Shown: positions 25,689 to 35,179, counted from the stretch's first letter. The stretch: 64,000 nucleotides of DNA from an uncultured Bacteroides sp. (GCA_902388495.1 CABMPP010000005.1:124001-188000); one strand, 5' to 3'. Program-made: numbers and translations. The notes: generated by a model not told the origin, from the sequence alone.

Positions 25689-27523
25689 TATCCAATCTTC
25701 ATTAATACATCATCTTCAGAAACAGAGTCGCCCGAATTGACGCAGATGGCCGTCACCGTTCCGTCAAAGTCGGCACGGATGGCATTGTACGTCTTCATGG
25801 CTTCGATATAGCAGAGGAGGTCGCCCTTCTTCACTTTGTCGCCCACCTTCACCGGAGTCTCCTGGGCATTCTTCGTCAGGAAGAACTTGCCTTCGAGCGG
25901 AGCAGGTACATCTTGTCCTTTACCGACGGGAGCAGAAATCTTTTCAGTGGCCGAAGCTGGCAGGTCAATGTCACCGTAAGCCACCGTCACGCGGTAAGCC
26001 TGGCCGTCCACTTGTACAGTAAGCGTCTTTGGTTTGGCATCGTCTTCGGGAGTTTTGTCACGCTCTTTGCGCTTCTTCTCCACATCTTCCAGGAAGTCTT
26101 GCTTGGCCTTGCCACTCTTATAAGCCTCGTATTGTGCCGGATGCATGGCGTATTCGAAGAGTTCTTCGTCGTCCTCGCCCAGTTCCCATTTATTCTCCTT
26201 CATCAGCTTGCGATACTTGTCCAATGCATCGGGATAGTTATCCTGCGGGTTGCCGGTAAAGAATTTGCGTCCTTCACGGTCAGCTTTCTCAATGATTTCG
26301 GGAGCCAGCTCGCCCGGCAGTTTGCCTGCCTTGCCCAGCAGCATATCCCAGATATCGTCGGCTATCATGCCCCAACGCTCCTTGCCCTTCTCCAATGCCA
26401 TCACGTTCATCATGGAGAGGTTCTTGACGTACTGGCTGAACGGAGTTACCAACGGAGGATAACCGACGCGCGGCCATACATAAGCCACTTCGTTGAAGAG
26501 CTTGATAAGCAGCTGGTCCTGCGTCATGAACGGCAGGTTGCGTTTTGCCTTATACTTATTGATAGATTCCAGGTTGGATTCCAGATCCGCCATCAAACTA
26601 CCCATCATACCGCCCGGCAGTCCGGGACCGATCAGCAAGGAGTTCATCAAGCGGTTCTTCGGACTGATGTACAAACCGAGGAAGTCGTCCATAAATTCCT
26701 GAATGAGGGAGCGTACCTTCATGTATGCCTCCATGTTGATTTCAGGAACCTGGAAGCCGGCATCTTTCAGCATGGCCTGCACGCTGAGCAAGTCGGCATG
26801 TCCTGTACCCCATGACAGCGGTTCCATACCTACGTCAATGTAGTCGCAACCGGCCTCGCAAACTTCGAGGATGCTCGCCATGTTGAAACCGGGACCTGCA
26901 TGGCTGTGATACTGTACCGGGATTTCGGGATGTGCAGCCTTGATATTGGCAACAATCTTACCCAGTGATACCGGACGTCCGATACCTGCCATATCTTTGA
27001 TACAGATTTCGTCGGCACCCGCTTTGATCAGTTTCAATGCCATGTCGGTATAATACTCTACCGTATGGATAGGCGAATGGGTAATACAAAGCGAACATTG
27101 TGAAATCATTCCGGCATCCTTGGCGTAGCCGATAGACGGAATGATATTACGGACATCATTCAATCCGCAGAATGTACGCGTGATGTCCGTACCTTGTGCC
27201 TTCTTTACTTTATAAAACAACTTGCGCACGTCGGCGGGTACGGGGCTCATGCGGAGTCCGTTCAAGGCACGGTCCAGCATGTGAGTCTGAATACCGGCTT
27301 CGTGGAATGGTTTCGTCCACTCGCGTACGGCTTTATTCGGATTTTCCCCAAACAACAGATTTACCTGTTCAAAACCTCCGCCATTGGTTTCCACACGTGC
27401 AAAACAACCCATCTCAATGATGGCGGGAGCTACCTTTACCAGCTGGTCTACACGAGGTACATATTTTCCGGCACTCTGCCACATGTCCCTGAATACCAGG
27501 CTGAACTTAATTTCTTTTTTCAT
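25688..27523 (-). CDS. oadA: Carboxyltransferase-biotin carrier alpha subunit (oxaloacetate decarboxylase type)
   Basis: The 611-residue protein combines three parts. A pyruvate-carboxylase-like TIM barrel (about 5-280) includes SLVFRDMWQS, CIKDMAG with the catalytic Lys, and YHSHAGPGFNM, which supplies the metal-ligand His residues. A PYC-OADA conserved domain spans about 300-480. The C-terminal biotinyl domain carries YIEAMKTYNA, the Lys being the biotin site (AMKT rather than AMKM). An Ala/Pro-poor linker with charged EKKRKERDK precedes it. It transfers CO2 from oxaloacetate or a related acid to biotin. The gene lies 39 bases after the gamma subunit. In anaerobic Bacteroides this complex would conserve energy during succinate/propionate fermentation; the precise acid is an inference. 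Confidence 0.92.
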   Translation of the reverse strand: MKKEIKFSLVFRDMWQSAGKYVPRVDQLVKVAPAIIEMGCFARVETNGGGFEQVNLLFGENPNKAVREWTKPFHEAGIQTHMLDRALNGLRMSPVPADVRKLFYKVKKAQGTDITRTFCGLNDVRNIIPSIGYAKDAGMISQCSLCITHSPIHTVEYYTDMALKLIKAGADEICIKDMAGIGRPVSLGKIVANIKAAHPEIPVQYHSHAGPGFNMASILEVCEAGCDYIDVGMEPLSWGTGHADLLSVQAMLKDAGFQVPEINMEAYMKVRSLIQEFMDDFLGLYISPKNRLMNSLLIGPGLPGGMMGSLMADLESNLESINKYKAKRNLPFMTQDQLLIKLFNEVAYVWPRVGYPPLVTPFSQYVKNLSMMNVMALEKGKERWGMIADDIWDMLLGKAGKLPGELAPEIIEKADREGRKFFTGNPQDNYPDALDKYRKLMKENKWELGEDDEELFEYAMHPAQYEAYKSGKAKQDFLEDVEKKRKERDKTPEDDAKPKTLTVQVDGQAYRVTVAYGDIDLPASATEKISAPVGKGQDVPAPLEGKFFLTKNAQETPVKVGDKVKKGDLLCYIEAMKTYNAIRADFDGTVTAICVNSGDSVSEDDVLMKIG

Positions 27524-27562
27524 ACTAAATTATTCGGTGTGTTTTTATATAAGATTATTATT

Positions 27563-27817
27563 TCAGATTTTCTCTACCTTAGCTACCTTGCCTTTACCTT
27601 GTGTCACCACAGTTACGGCAGCACTGATAGCCGCCAATATATTTCCGGGAATTGCTGCCGGACCACTTGCCGCCTTGGCAGGTACCACCTCTTCGGGTGC
27701 ATATTTGTTCACAAGTGCAATGAGACCTTTTCCTAAGTAGATAACAATCAGCAGGATAGCGAAGACTGTAGCCATACCTACTACCATCAGCAGAAGTGCT
27801 GTATTCAAGTTTTCCAT
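27563..27817 (-). CDS. oadG: Sodium-pumping decarboxylase gamma subunit (OadG-like)
   Basis: An 84-residue protein: one N-terminal membrane helix (TALLLMVVGMATVFAILLIVIYL), then a charged and Ala/Pro-rich tail ending VAKVEKI. This is the size and layout of OadG/MmdC-type gamma subunits that assemble the alpha and beta parts. It is first in the gamma-alpha-beta operon. Upstream (27818-27916) is an AT-rich promoter region with a weak TAATTTCG box and an imperfect GCGATTTTTCG repeat. Confidence 0.85.
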   Translation of the reverse strand: MENLNTALLLMVVGMATVFAILLIVIYLGKGLIALVNKYAPEEVVPAKAASGPAAIPGNILAAISAAVTVVTQGKGKVAKVEKI

Positions 27818-27916
27818 ATTAATAATTTATTAGTTATTTAGCCCGATTTACGAAAAATCGCTCGAAATTAGCGATAATCCATAAAAGAAAGGTAGAAAAA
27901 TATAATAAAATATGCT

Positions 27917-27959
27917 AAAATTAAAAGTTCCCGCGCCGCAGGGAAAGCAGCACGGGAAC
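27917..27959 (-). terminator. Intrinsic terminator downstream of the toxin-antitoxin region
   Basis: GTTCCCGTGC pairs with GCGCGGGAAC (27950-27959 with 27927-27936) on the minus strand, followed by TTTTAATTTT. It would end transcripts arriving from the toxin gene or the coding remnant. Confidence 0.7.
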
Positions 27960-28010
27960 AATTATCACAAAGATGTGTCAAGATACAGAAACCTGCTGAA
28001 ACAAGGATGA

Positions 28011-28138
28011 TTAGCCCAGCGGATTTTCACTTTGGTCGCCGTCGCTGCCGCCGGGATTGTCGCTGTCATCATTGCCAATAGAACCGGCACTTTTACCCCA
28101 CTCTTCCCAAACAGGAAGAAAAGACGTATATTCTTTAT
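28011..28138 (-). pseudogene. C-terminal coding remnant, Gly/Asp-rich, no start
   Basis: A minus-strand frame ends with TAA at 28011-28013 and reads back without stops into the toxin gene, but has no ATG of its own before that point. The visible tail reads VWEEWGKSAGSIGNDD followed by an acidic Gly/Ser/Asp stretch ending ENPLG. Codon choice looks real, and a terminator lies 50 bases after the stop. I read it as the end of a gene whose front was lost or replaced, perhaps when the toxin-antitoxin pair arrived. The parent family is not recognised. Confidence 0.4.
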
Positions 28139-28450
28139 TTATTTTAAACGACGGGATAGTCGGGAAGGTTCGCGGCGCATGTCCCAAAGGTCGGCAATAT
28201 AAACAACTTCGTCTTCTACATAAAAGATTAGCTTACTATGTTTACTTACTATCAACCCTCGATACAATTTAATCCGATCTTTCAGTAGAAGCTCTTGATG
28301 TGCCAATTCCGGGTTTATAGTTATACGAGACTCCCATTTGGCTATATCTTGTTCAAATTCCTCAGCAGCCTTCCTGCCAAACTCACGAAAGATATAACGC
28401 ACGGTATTTTCCCATTCACGTAATGCACAAGGTGACCATTCTACTCTCAT
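28139..28450 (-). CDS. RelE/ParE-superfamily toxin
   Basis: A 103-residue basic protein with the ParE/RelE layout: MRVEWSPCALREWENTVRYI (first strand and helix), ...FEQDIAKWESRI..., LLKDRIKLYRGLIVSKHSKLIFYVEDEVVYIADLWDMRR, where the conserved Tyr-Arg and the final strand IADLWDMRR are seen. Family members either poison gyrase (ParE) or cleave ribosome-bound mRNA (RelE); the sequence does not decide which. It overlaps the antitoxin stop by four bases (ATGA), the usual coupling for such pairs. Confidence 0.88.
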   Translation of the reverse strand: MRVEWSPCALREWENTVRYIFREFGRKAAEEFEQDIAKWESRITINPELAHQELLLKDRIKLYRGLIVSKHSKLIFYVEDEVVYIADLWDMRREPSRLSRRLK

Positions 28451-28713
28451 AAGCCGGCAATGAATTGCTTCATCCTTTGATGTGCTATCTCAGCAGGTAT
28501 TCCTTCTCCTGCCGCAAATTCGGCCTCAGCCTCATCAATCCGAGTATTCAGTTCTTCCATGCTATAAGGAGCAAGTCTTTCGGCTTTCTCCATTTCCTTA
28601 CGCACAGCACGGTGATAAGCACGACGTACAGACTTCAATACCTCCATACTATTAGTAGCCAATATCTCACGCGCCAATTCATTCCGGCATGCATCCAGTT
28701 CTATAGCTTTCAT
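28447..28713 (-). CDS. Antitoxin partner of the RelE/ParE-type toxin
   Basis: The start is taken at 28713 (MKAIELDACRNELAREIL); the 21 codons before it are open but overlap the -7 box. The 88-residue, largely helical acidic protein carries TNSMEVLKSVRRAYHRAVRK and the repeated acidic segment NTRIDEAEAEFAAGEG, as in Bacteroides antitoxins encoded with ParE-like toxins. It should neutralise the toxin through its C-terminal helices and autoregulate the operon. It precedes the toxin with a four-base overlap. Confidence 0.82.
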   Translation of the reverse strand: MKAIELDACRNELAREILATNSMEVLKSVRRAYHRAVRKEMEKAERLAPYSMEELNTRIDEAEAEFAAGEGIPAEIAHQRMKQFIAGL

Positions 28714-28741
28714 AATCAATACATATTTATCGTTGCAAAAG

Positions 28742-28749
28742 CAAAGATA
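28742..28749 (-). promoter_or_regulatory. -7 box of the toxin-antitoxin operon
   Basis: TATCTTTG on the minus strand lies 28 bases before the antitoxin start. No exact TTTG partner is seen at 19-21 bases. Confidence 0.5.
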
Positions 28750-28776
28750 GTGTTTTCTCCTTACATCTAATAACAA

Positions 28777-28805
28777 GAGCGCAAAGTATTTTGTCCTTTG
28801 CGCTC
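28777..28805 (-). terminator. Terminator of the LysE-DUF4924-rfbD-prfC transcript
   Basis: A perfect 10-base stem (GAGCGCAAAG with CTTTGCGCTC) and a 9-base loop lie 26 bases after the prfC stop, followed on the minus strand by TTGTTATT. Confidence 0.65.
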
Positions 28806-28831
28806 TCCTTATACTATTTTAAAATATGAAA

Positions 28832-30406
28832 TCAGAACTCACTCGTAAAGTGGAACTTAATATGCTTGAAGTCCATCTGTGCCATCTGCAACACATACCC
28901 GCTATCGGCCAGAAATACGTCCCTACCCTCGCGATCCTTCGCCATATACTGGTACTTGCGTTTCTTGAACGCTTCCAGTTCTTCCGCGTCATCGCTCTCT
29001 ATCCAGCAAGCCTTGTACAGACTAAGCGGCTCCCAGCGGCACTTGGCGCTGTATTCATTCTCCAAGCGATACTGAATGACCTCGAACTGCAACTGCCCTA
29101 CCGTACCGATAATCTTGCGGCCGTTGAACTGATTGACGAACAACTGCGCCACACCTTCGTCCATTAACTGGTCGATACCCTTGGCAAGCTGTTTTTGCTT
29201 CATCGGGTCGGCATTCTCGATGTACTTGAACATCTCGGGCGAGAAGCTGGGCAGACCGCGGAAATGAAGCATCTCACCCTCGGTCAGCGTATCTCCAATC
29301 TTGAACGTACCGTTATCCGGCAAACCGATAATATCTCCCGCCCATGCCTCATCGATGGTTGTTTTGCGTTGCGCCATAAACTGCGTGGGCGAAGAGAAAC
29401 GCATCGTCTTGCCATGACGCACATGCAGATAGGGAGCATTGCGCGTAAACTTACCCGAGCATATCTTGCAGAATGCGATACAGGAACGGTGATTCGGATC
29501 GATATTGGCGGTTATCTTAAAGATGAATCCGGTGAATTTAGGTTCTTCCGGTTCCACCTCACGTTCTTCCGCCTTCACGGGACGGGGACTGGGAGCAATC
29601 TCCACAAAGCAGTCCAGCAACTCCTGCACGCCGAAGTTATTCAGTGCCGAACCGAAGAATACGGGAGCAAGGTCACCTTTCAGGTATTCTGCCTTGTCAA
29701 ATTCAGGATAAACGCCGTCTATCAGTTCCAGTTCGCCGCGCAACTTGTCGGCCAACTGTGCACCGATCTGTGCATCCAGTTCTTCGGTATTGATATCTAC
29801 TTCCACTTTCTCGGTCACCACCTGCTTGGAAGGCTGGAAGAGGTTCAGATTATGCTCGTAAATGTTATAAACTCCCTTAAAGCGGATACCGCTCTCGATA
29901 GGCCACGTCAACGGACGGACGTGAATGGAGAGTTCTTCTTCCAATTCGTCCAGCAAGTCGAAAGGGTCTTTGGCTTCGCGGTCCATCTTATTGACGAAGA
30001 TTATTACCGGCGTGTTGCGCATACGGCAGACTTCCATCAGCTTGCGGGTCTGGGTTTCCACACCTTTGGCACCATCCACCACGATGATAACGCTATCTAC
30101 AGCAGTCAGCGTGCGGTAGGTATCTTCGGCAAAATCCTGGTGACCGGGAGTATCGAGGATGTTAATCTTGTAGTCGTGATAGTCGAACTCCATCACCGAA
30201 GTGGTTACGGAGATACCACGCTGCTTTTCGATATCCATCCAGTCGGACGTTGCTGTCTTCTTTATCTTATTACTCTTCACGGCACCTGCCACCTGAATCT
30301 GTCCACCGAAAAGCAACAGCTTTTCAGTCAATGACGTTTTACCGGCATCCGGGTGCGCAATAATCGCAAAGGTTCGTCTTCTTTCTATTTCGTTGTTATT
30401 GGCCAT
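28832..30406 (-). CDS. prfC: Peptide chain release factor 3
   Basis: A 524-residue translational GTPase. G1 is [16 protein letters not shown]2/switch [14 protein letters not shown]3 DTPGHQDF and G4 NKMDRE. The domain II and III sequences ([48 protein letters not shown] ending) are typical of RF3 rather than EF-G. RF3 removes RF1/RF2 from the ribosome after termination. It lies 7 bases after rfbD, an unusual but clear operon linkage. Full length. Confidence 0.96.
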   Translation of the reverse strand: MANNNEIERRRTFAIIAHPDAGKTSLTEKLLLFGGQIQVAGAVKSNKIKKTATSDWMDIEKQRGISVTTSVMEFDYHDYKINILDTPGHQDFAEDTYRTLTAVDSVIIVVDGAKGVETQTRKLMEVCRMRNTPVIIFVNKMDREAKDPFDLLDELEEELSIHVRPLTWPIESGIRFKGVYNIYEHNLNLFQPSKQVVTEKVEVDINTEELDAQIGAQLADKLRGELELIDGVYPEFDKAEYLKGDLAPVFFGSALNNFGVQELLDCFVEIAPSPRPVKAEEREVEPEEPKFTGFIFKITANIDPNHRSCIAFCKICSGKFTRNAPYLHVRHGKTMRFSSPTQFMAQRKTTIDEAWAGDIIGLPDNGTFKIGDTLTEGEMLHFRGLPSFSPEMFKYIENADPMKQKQLAKGIDQLMDEGVAQLFVNQFNGRKIIGTVGQLQFEVIQYRLENEYSAKCRWEPLSLYKACWIESDDAEELEAFKKRKYQYMAKDREGRDVFLADSGYVLQMAQMDFKHIKFHFTSEF

Positions 30407-30413
30407 ATAGTTA

Positions 30414-31268
30414 TTATTTCTCTAACTGTTCAATACATGCCTTCAAGCTACTTTCCCAGTGAGGAATTTCAATGCTGAAGGTCTTCTTTATCTTCGTTTT
30501 ATCCAATACCGAATAATGTGGTCGCGGAGCCTTAGCAGGGAACTCGTCCGTATGCAGCGGGCTTACCTTGCAAGTAGTAATTCCTGCCATGCGATGAATT
30601 GCCAAGGTAAAATCGTACCAGGAACAAACGCCTTCATCACTGAAGTGATAAACACCGGGAACAATCCCCTTATCAATCGCCGCAAAGATGGCACGCGCCA
30701 GGTCATTAGCATAGGTCGGCGTACCAATCTGGTCGAAGACAACGCCCAGCGTTTCACGCTCACGCCCCAGACGCAGCATCGTCTTTACAAAATTGTTTCC
30801 ATAAATGGAGTATAGCCACGCCGTACGTATAATCATAGCACGACTGCACTTCTCCATCACCGCCTGTTCACCGGCCAACTTAGTAGTTCCATAAACCGAA
30901 TTGGGACAAGGAGTCATATCTTCAGTATAAGGAATATGCCCCGTTCCATCGAATACATAGTCGGTAGACACCTGTATCAATGCAGCCCCGCAAGCCTCGG
31001 CCGCAGCAGCCAGATAGCCCGGAGCAATATGATTCAGCTTGTCGCAGAGTTCGGGATTATCTTCCGCCTTATCCACAGCCGTATATGCAGCACAGTTCAC
31101 GATGATATCAATCTGATTATCCCGTACAAACTGGTTCACAGCCTGTTCGTCGCAAATATCCAATTCCTGTACGTCAGTGAAAAAATAAGAGTGCCGGGGA
31201 TTCTCTTTCGACAGCACTTGCATCTCATTGCCAAGTTGACCATTGGCACCGGTTATTAAAATATTCAT
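30414..31268 (-). CDS. rfbD: dTDP-4-dehydrorhamnose reductase
   Basis: This 284-residue SDR-type protein starts [16 protein letters not shown] (Rossmann GxxGxxG). It has the conserved [13 protein letters not shown] stretch (here [19 protein letters not shown]), STDYVFDG, and the catalytic YGTTKLAGE with Tyr-x3-Lys. These are diagnostic for RmlD/RfbD, which makes dTDP-L-rhamnose for cell-surface glycans in the cytoplasm. The other rml genes are not in this window. It is 48 bases after the DUF4924 gene and 7 before prfC. Confidence 0.95.
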   Translation of the reverse strand: MNILITGANGQLGNEMQVLSKENPRHSYFFTDVQELDICDEQAVNQFVRDNQIDIIVNCAAYTAVDKAEDNPELCDKLNHIAPGYLAAAAEACGAALIQVSTDYVFDGTGHIPYTEDMTPCPNSVYGTTKLAGEQAVMEKCSRAMIIRTAWLYSIYGNNFVKTMLRLGRERETLGVVFDQIGTPTYANDLARAIFAAIDKGIVPGVYHFSDEGVCSWYDFTLAIHRMAGITTCKVSPLHTDEFPAKAPRPHYSVLDKTKIKKTFSIEIPHWESSLKACIEQLEK

Positions 31269-31316
31269 TTAAAAAGTTACACTTATAATATTGATGTTAC
31301 GATGAACAATTCTTCC

Positions 31317-31856
31317 TTAATCCAGCTCCAGTTCGCCACGCTTCTCCTTGTCATAGTAATTGGCAAGCAACGAAATGAAACTGCTGATGACCTCTATCGC
31401 CTTTGCCGTGCCCTGACTGATTTCTTTCTTCTGCAGGCGCAACAGCAGCACCCCATAGAGTGCCTCAAAACACGTGTCGAGTTCGGACTCTTCCCGCTGG
31501 CCGTTTTTCTGGCGCAACTCCACGATAAAAGGCAACGCCTTGAAGTAAGCCGCATTATAAAACGGATATTTCGTGGAAGCCAGCAACTCTCCATGCAGCT
31601 CCGTCAGGTTCTGAATAACATTCCGGTTGATTTGCAGATGTCCCTTCTCCGTGACACCCTCGGCACGCATCATGTCGGCAAGGTTTCCATACCACTCTTC
31701 CAGTGCCGGACGCTCCTCTGCGGGATAACGCGCAATGATATTCCGCCCTATCCGGTCTATATCACAGCCATTGGCACGCAGCAAGTCTTCCACCTGCCAC
31801 ATATATATAAGGTATTCGGCTATATTCTTCTCCTTCAATTCTTGTGCTATCTTCAT
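31317..31856 (-). CDS. DUF4924 family protein
   Basis: The start is taken at MKIAQELKEKNIAEYLIYMW (31856); five codons upstream are also open. The 179-residue, mostly helical, soluble protein matches my recollection of DUF4924, a Bacteroidota family of unknown function (YMWQVEDLLRAN; ...KNGQREESELDTCFEALYGVLLLRLQKKEIS...). No signal peptide or catalytic motif is visible. It sits between the LysE exporter and rfbD in one minus-strand run. Function cannot be assigned. Confidence 0.75.
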   Translation of the reverse strand: MKIAQELKEKNIAEYLIYMWQVEDLLRANGCDIDRIGRNIIARYPAEERPALEEWYGNLADMMRAEGVTEKGHLQINRNVIQNLTELHGELLASTKYPFYNAAYFKALPFIVELRQKNGQREESELDTCFEALYGVLLLRLQKKEISQGTAKAIEVISSFISLLANYYDKEKRGELELD

Positions 31857-31862
31857 ACCGCG

Positions 31863-31896
31863 AACTATCAACTATCATTTATCAACTATCACCTAA
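31863..31896. repeat. TATCAACTATCA direct repeat in the LysE-DUF4924 spacer
   Basis: TATCAACTATCA occurs at 31866-31877 and again at 31880-31891 (14-base step), with a further partial copy to the left. It fills almost the whole spacer between the lysE stop and the DUF4924 start. Similar low-complexity spacers lie at 45229-45287 and 45856-45880. Confidence 0.6.
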
Positions 31897-32546
31897 TACA
31901 GTGATTCGCCCATCAGCGTGAACACCAATCCAAGTGCGGACACCACCATGACAATGCTTCCGATAATACGGTTCAATATCCAGATACCACGCAAGTTGAA
32001 CTGCGTACGGACCTTATTAACAAAGAAAGTAATGCCAAACCACCAAGCCAAAGCGCCCAGCGCAATGGCCAAATATCCGGTAACGGCCTCGAATACCAAC
32101 ACCCCTTCACTGACAAAAGCAAAGCGGGCAAAAAGACCTACGAATAAGAAAATAACAAGCGGATTGGAAAGTGTGACGGCGAACGCCGTGATGAAGTTAT
32201 GGAAATAAGACCCTTTATTCGTGGACACGGGCCGAATGGACTGTACGGGATTGCTGCGGAAAGTATAAATACCGAATGCCAGCAACAAGATGCTTCCGAA
32301 AAGCTGTAGATAGAATATGTTCTTGTTGACATAATCAAATACGAAACTCATCCCATATCCTGTCAACAAAGCGTATGCAATATCGCTCAGCGAAGCTCCT
32401 ATCCCAGTTACGAAACCATACCAGCGCCCTTTATTCAAGGTACGTTGAATGCATAATACACCTACGGGACCCAACGGCGCGGACACAATGACGCCGATAA
32501 TGAACCCTTTCCACAATATGTCAAATATGGTCTCTATCTGAATCAT
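31893..32546 (-). CDS. LysE/RhtB-family exporter
   Basis: A 217-residue inner-membrane protein with about six helices. The N-terminal GFIIGVIVSAPLGPVGVLCIQRTLNKGRWYGFVTGIGASLSDI carries the LysE-type PxGPxxxxxxxxxxxxG signature, and the middle segment NPLVIFLFVGLFARF is also typical. Relatives export amino acids or small metabolites. It is probably the first gene of the minus-strand run to prfC and is divergent from the hexosaminidase (141-base spacer). Substrate unknown. Confidence 0.85.
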   Translation of the reverse strand: MIQIETIFDILWKGFIIGVIVSAPLGPVGVLCIQRTLNKGRWYGFVTGIGASLSDIAYALLTGYGMSFVFDYVNKNIFYLQLFGSILLLAFGIYTFRSNPVQSIRPVSTNKGSYFHNFITAFAVTLSNPLVIFLFVGLFARFAFVSEGVLVFEAVTGYLAIALGALAWWFGITFFVNKVRTQFNLRGIWILNRIIGSIVMVVSALGLVFTLMGESLY

Positions 32547-32687
32547 GGCTGCAAATATCGTACTTTTTTATGAGACGAACGAATTGTGTTAACGTTTTTT
32601 CGACCGAAAAGGATTTTAAAAAGCAAAGATTATCCTTTTTACATATTATTCCGTATATTTACCTCCGAACTTAACAGTATTGCAAAA

Positions 32688-34940
32688 ATGAGATTATTTA
32701 AAGCCCCCATCACTCTCGTTTCTGCTGCTGCTTTCTTATTGGCAGCTTGCGGAACACCCAAAGAACTCAGTATGATACCATACCCGCAGTTCGAGAAAAC
32801 AACCTCTAAAACAGTCAAACTTCCGTCTACGATTACCTTCTCGGCCAATCTGCCGCAATCGGACATGGACGATCTGCTGGCCTATCTGCCCGGCTATTCC
32901 ATCCCCATGAAGCTGAGCAATGAAACGCCTTTCGTGAGCATAGAAGTCTCCGAACGATCGGACAGTCCCGCCTCCCCTGAAGGCTACAAACTGGAAATCA
33001 GCAAGAGAGGAGTAAACATCCAGGCCAAGTCGGCCACCGGTGCCTTCTACGGCCTGCAAACATTGGCACAACTCGCCCGTAACGGCAAGGAACTGCCTGT
33101 AACCGTCATCGAGGACGAGCCCCGTTTCCCCTATCGGGGCCTCCACCTGGACGTATCCCGGCATTTCTTCGACAAAGAGCACATCAAGAAACAGCTCGAC
33201 CTGATAGCTACTTACAAAATCAACCGCCTGCACTGGCACCTGACCGACGGAGCCGGATGGCGGCTGGAAATCCCCGGCTATCCCCGCCTGACGGAATTCG
33301 CCGCCTGGCGCAAGGCTGCCAATCTGCAAGACTGGGGAAAATACGACCACCACTTCTGCGAGAAAGGTGAAGAAGGAGCCTATGGAGGCTACTACACAGA
33401 AGCCGACGTACGCGAAGTAGTGGAATACGCCCGCCTGCGGCATATCACGGTCATCCCCGAAATAGAGATGCCGGGACATTCCGGTGAAGTGCTGGCCGCC
33501 TATCCGCAACTGTCCTGCACGGGAGAGCCTTACACATCGGGCGAGGTATGCATCGGCAACGAAGAGACCTTCAAGTTCTTCGAAGACGTGCTGGACGAAG
33601 TGATACGCCTCTTCCCCTCCCACTACATTCACATCGGCGGAGACGAAGCCAGCAGACGCCACTGGAAAGCATGTCCCAAGTGCCAGAAGCGTATGAAAGA
33701 CGAAGGTCTGAAAGATGAAAGCGAACTGCAAAGCTACATGATAACCCGCATCGAAAAGTACCTCAACTCCAAAGGACGCGACATCATCGGCTGGGACGAG
33801 ATACTGGACGGCGGCCTTGCCCCCAACGCCACCGTCATGTCATGGCGTGGAACGGAAGGCGGCATTTCTGCTGCACACATGGGCCACTATGCCATCATGA
33901 CCCCGGAAAGCTATTGTTATCTGGACCACTATCAAGACGACCCTGAAACCCAGCCTCTTGCCTTCGGTGCCTGTGTCTCCCTCGGACAAACGTATTCCTA
34001 CGACCCCGCCCCCGATTCATTGGGCACTGACATCACCAAATATATATTAGGTGTACAAGGCAACGTCTGGGCAGAATACATCCCCACCGCCCAACATGCG
34101 GAATACATGATATATCCGCGCATCATCGCCTTGGCAGAAGTGGGCTGGACTCCCCAAAGAAACCGTCAGCCGGAAAACTTCAAACGACGCATCAACAACG
34201 AAATCCGCCATATCAAGACGAAAGGCTATCACCCGTTCACCCTGTCGGAACAAGTCCAAAGCAGCCAGACGGTGGATTATGCAAAGAAAAGAATCATGCT
34301 GTCACTCACTTCTGAGAAATATCCCATCGACATTCGTTATACAATGGACGGTTCGGAACCTACTGCCTCGTCCAAGCTTTACAAAAAGCCGTTCATCGTC
34401 AAAGACTCCCTCTTGCTGACTGCCCGCCTTTTTGACGGCGCCACCCCGCTCGGCAAGAGCCTCCACCTGCGTACCGACTATCACAAGGGTATAGGAAAGC
34501 AGATAACCTATGCCAAGGACGGAGGATATTACCAGCACAAAGAAGTCTATAAAGGCGGTGGAGACACTGGTCTGCTCGACGGACTTCGTGGCGGAAAAAG
34601 TTACATGGACGGACGTTGGCAGGGCTTCTGTCCCAACGACTTGGATGCAACGATAGATCTGGGCAAGGTCACCTCCATCCACCGCGTTGTGGCAAACTTC
34701 ATGCAAATCCGTACTCCACAAGTATTCCTACCTGCCAAGGTAGAGGTATGGGCATCGACAGACGGCAAAGATTTCACCTTATTGGGCAGTGATCTCTGCA
34801 GTGAAGAAGAAGCCGGGAAAGACGTCATTTTCCGCGATTTCGGCTGGATTGGAACACCGGTCCAAGCACGCTACGTGCGTTTCCATGCCATACAAGGGAA
34901 GAAACAATTCCTGTTCGTAGATGAAGTTGTGATACAGTAA
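32688..34940 (+). CDS. GH20 beta-N-acetylhexosaminidase, lipoprotein
   Basis: The start at 32688 (MRLFKAPITL) begins a lipoprotein signal (AAFLLAACGTP); the frame is open further upstream but without signal character. The product is 750 residues: GH20b N-terminal domain (about 35-140), GH20 barrel (FPYRGLHLDVSRHFF; INRLHWHLTDGAGWRLEIPGY; catalytic pair Asp319-Glu320 in HIGGDEASRRHW; WDEILDGG; GVQGNVWAEY), a chitobiase-type C-terminal segment (IRYTMDGSEPTASSKLY) and a C-terminal F5/8-type beta-sandwich. It removes terminal GlcNAc/GalNAc from glycans. It stands alone, not in a PUL. A TATATTTA box at about 32654 may be its promoter. Confidence 0.94.
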   Translation: MRLFKAPITLVSAAAFLLAACGTPKELSMIPYPQFEKTTSKTVKLPSTITFSANLPQSDMDDLLAYLPGYSIPMKLSNETPFVSIEVSERSDSPASPEGYKLEISKRGVNIQAKSATGAFYGLQTLAQLARNGKELPVTVIEDEPRFPYRGLHLDVSRHFFDKEHIKKQLDLIATYKINRLHWHLTDGAGWRLEIPGYPRLTEFAAWRKAANLQDWGKYDHHFCEKGEEGAYGGYYTEADVREVVEYARLRHITVIPEIEMPGHSGEVLAAYPQLSCTGEPYTSGEVCIGNEETFKFFEDVLDEVIRLFPSHYIHIGGDEASRRHWKACPKCQKRMKDEGLKDESELQSYMITRIEKYLNSKGRDIIGWDEILDGGLAPNATVMSWRGTEGGISAAHMGHYAIMTPESYCYLDHYQDDPETQPLAFGACVSLGQTYSYDPAPDSLGTDITKYILGVQGNVWAEYIPTAQHAEYMIYPRIIALAEVGWTPQRNRQPENFKRRINNEIRHIKTKGYHPFTLSEQVQSSQTVDYAKKRIMLSLTSEKYPIDIRYTMDGSEPTASSKLYKKPFIVKDSLLLTARLFDGATPLGKSLHLRTDYHKGIGKQITYAKDGGYYQHKEVYKGGGDTGLLDGLRGGKSYMDGRWQGFCPNDLDATIDLGKVTSIHRVVANFMQIRTPQVFLPAKVEVWASTDGKDFTLLGSDLCSEEEAGKDVIFRDFGWIGTPVQARYVRFHAIQGKKQFLFVDEVVIQ

Positions 34941-34947
34941 ACGCTTA

Positions 34948-35038
34948 TTCGTTTCACTACAGTGTAAAATTCGTCCCCCTATACGGTTTCTTTCGTACCA
35001 CTGCAGTGGTACGAAAGAAACCGTATAGGGGGACGAAT
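34948..35038. repeat. 70-base perfect palindrome with 22-base stepped units
   Basis: Positions 34969-35038 are a perfect palindrome with no loop (35-base arms, centre CTGCAG). The motif TTCGT starts units at 34948, 34970 and 34992, each 22 bases apart; unit 1 holds CACTACAGTG and unit 3 CCACTGCAGTGG. It lies 28 bases after the hexosaminidase stop. There is no T-run next to it. The rest of this 319-base spacer has an AT-rich stretch and the promoter of the next gene. Confidence 0.9.
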
Positions 35039-35179
35039 AGCTATTAGCATCTTATCAGCAAGTATCTGCCCCTTTCAATTCCTAAAACAATAGTAGAAGG
35101 GAGTTATCATATAATCGCCAACTAAGCAAGATAGAAGTGTTAATATATCAAGTTTACGACAAATAAATACAAGTTTTCT

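Noticed and set aside
28057..28272. 71-codon plus-strand gene over the toxin 3' end
   Set aside because: It overlaps the ParE-type toxin on the other strand and a more plausible minus-strand remnant; no motif seen.
29195..30334. Plus-strand open frame of 379 codons opposite prfC
   Set aside because: prfC on the other strand has all GTPase motifs; the opposite frame shows none.
34969..35038. Intrinsic terminator of the hexosaminidase gene
   Set aside because: The palindrome has no loop and no T-run after it, so it does not meet the usual pattern, although it could still affect the transcript end.
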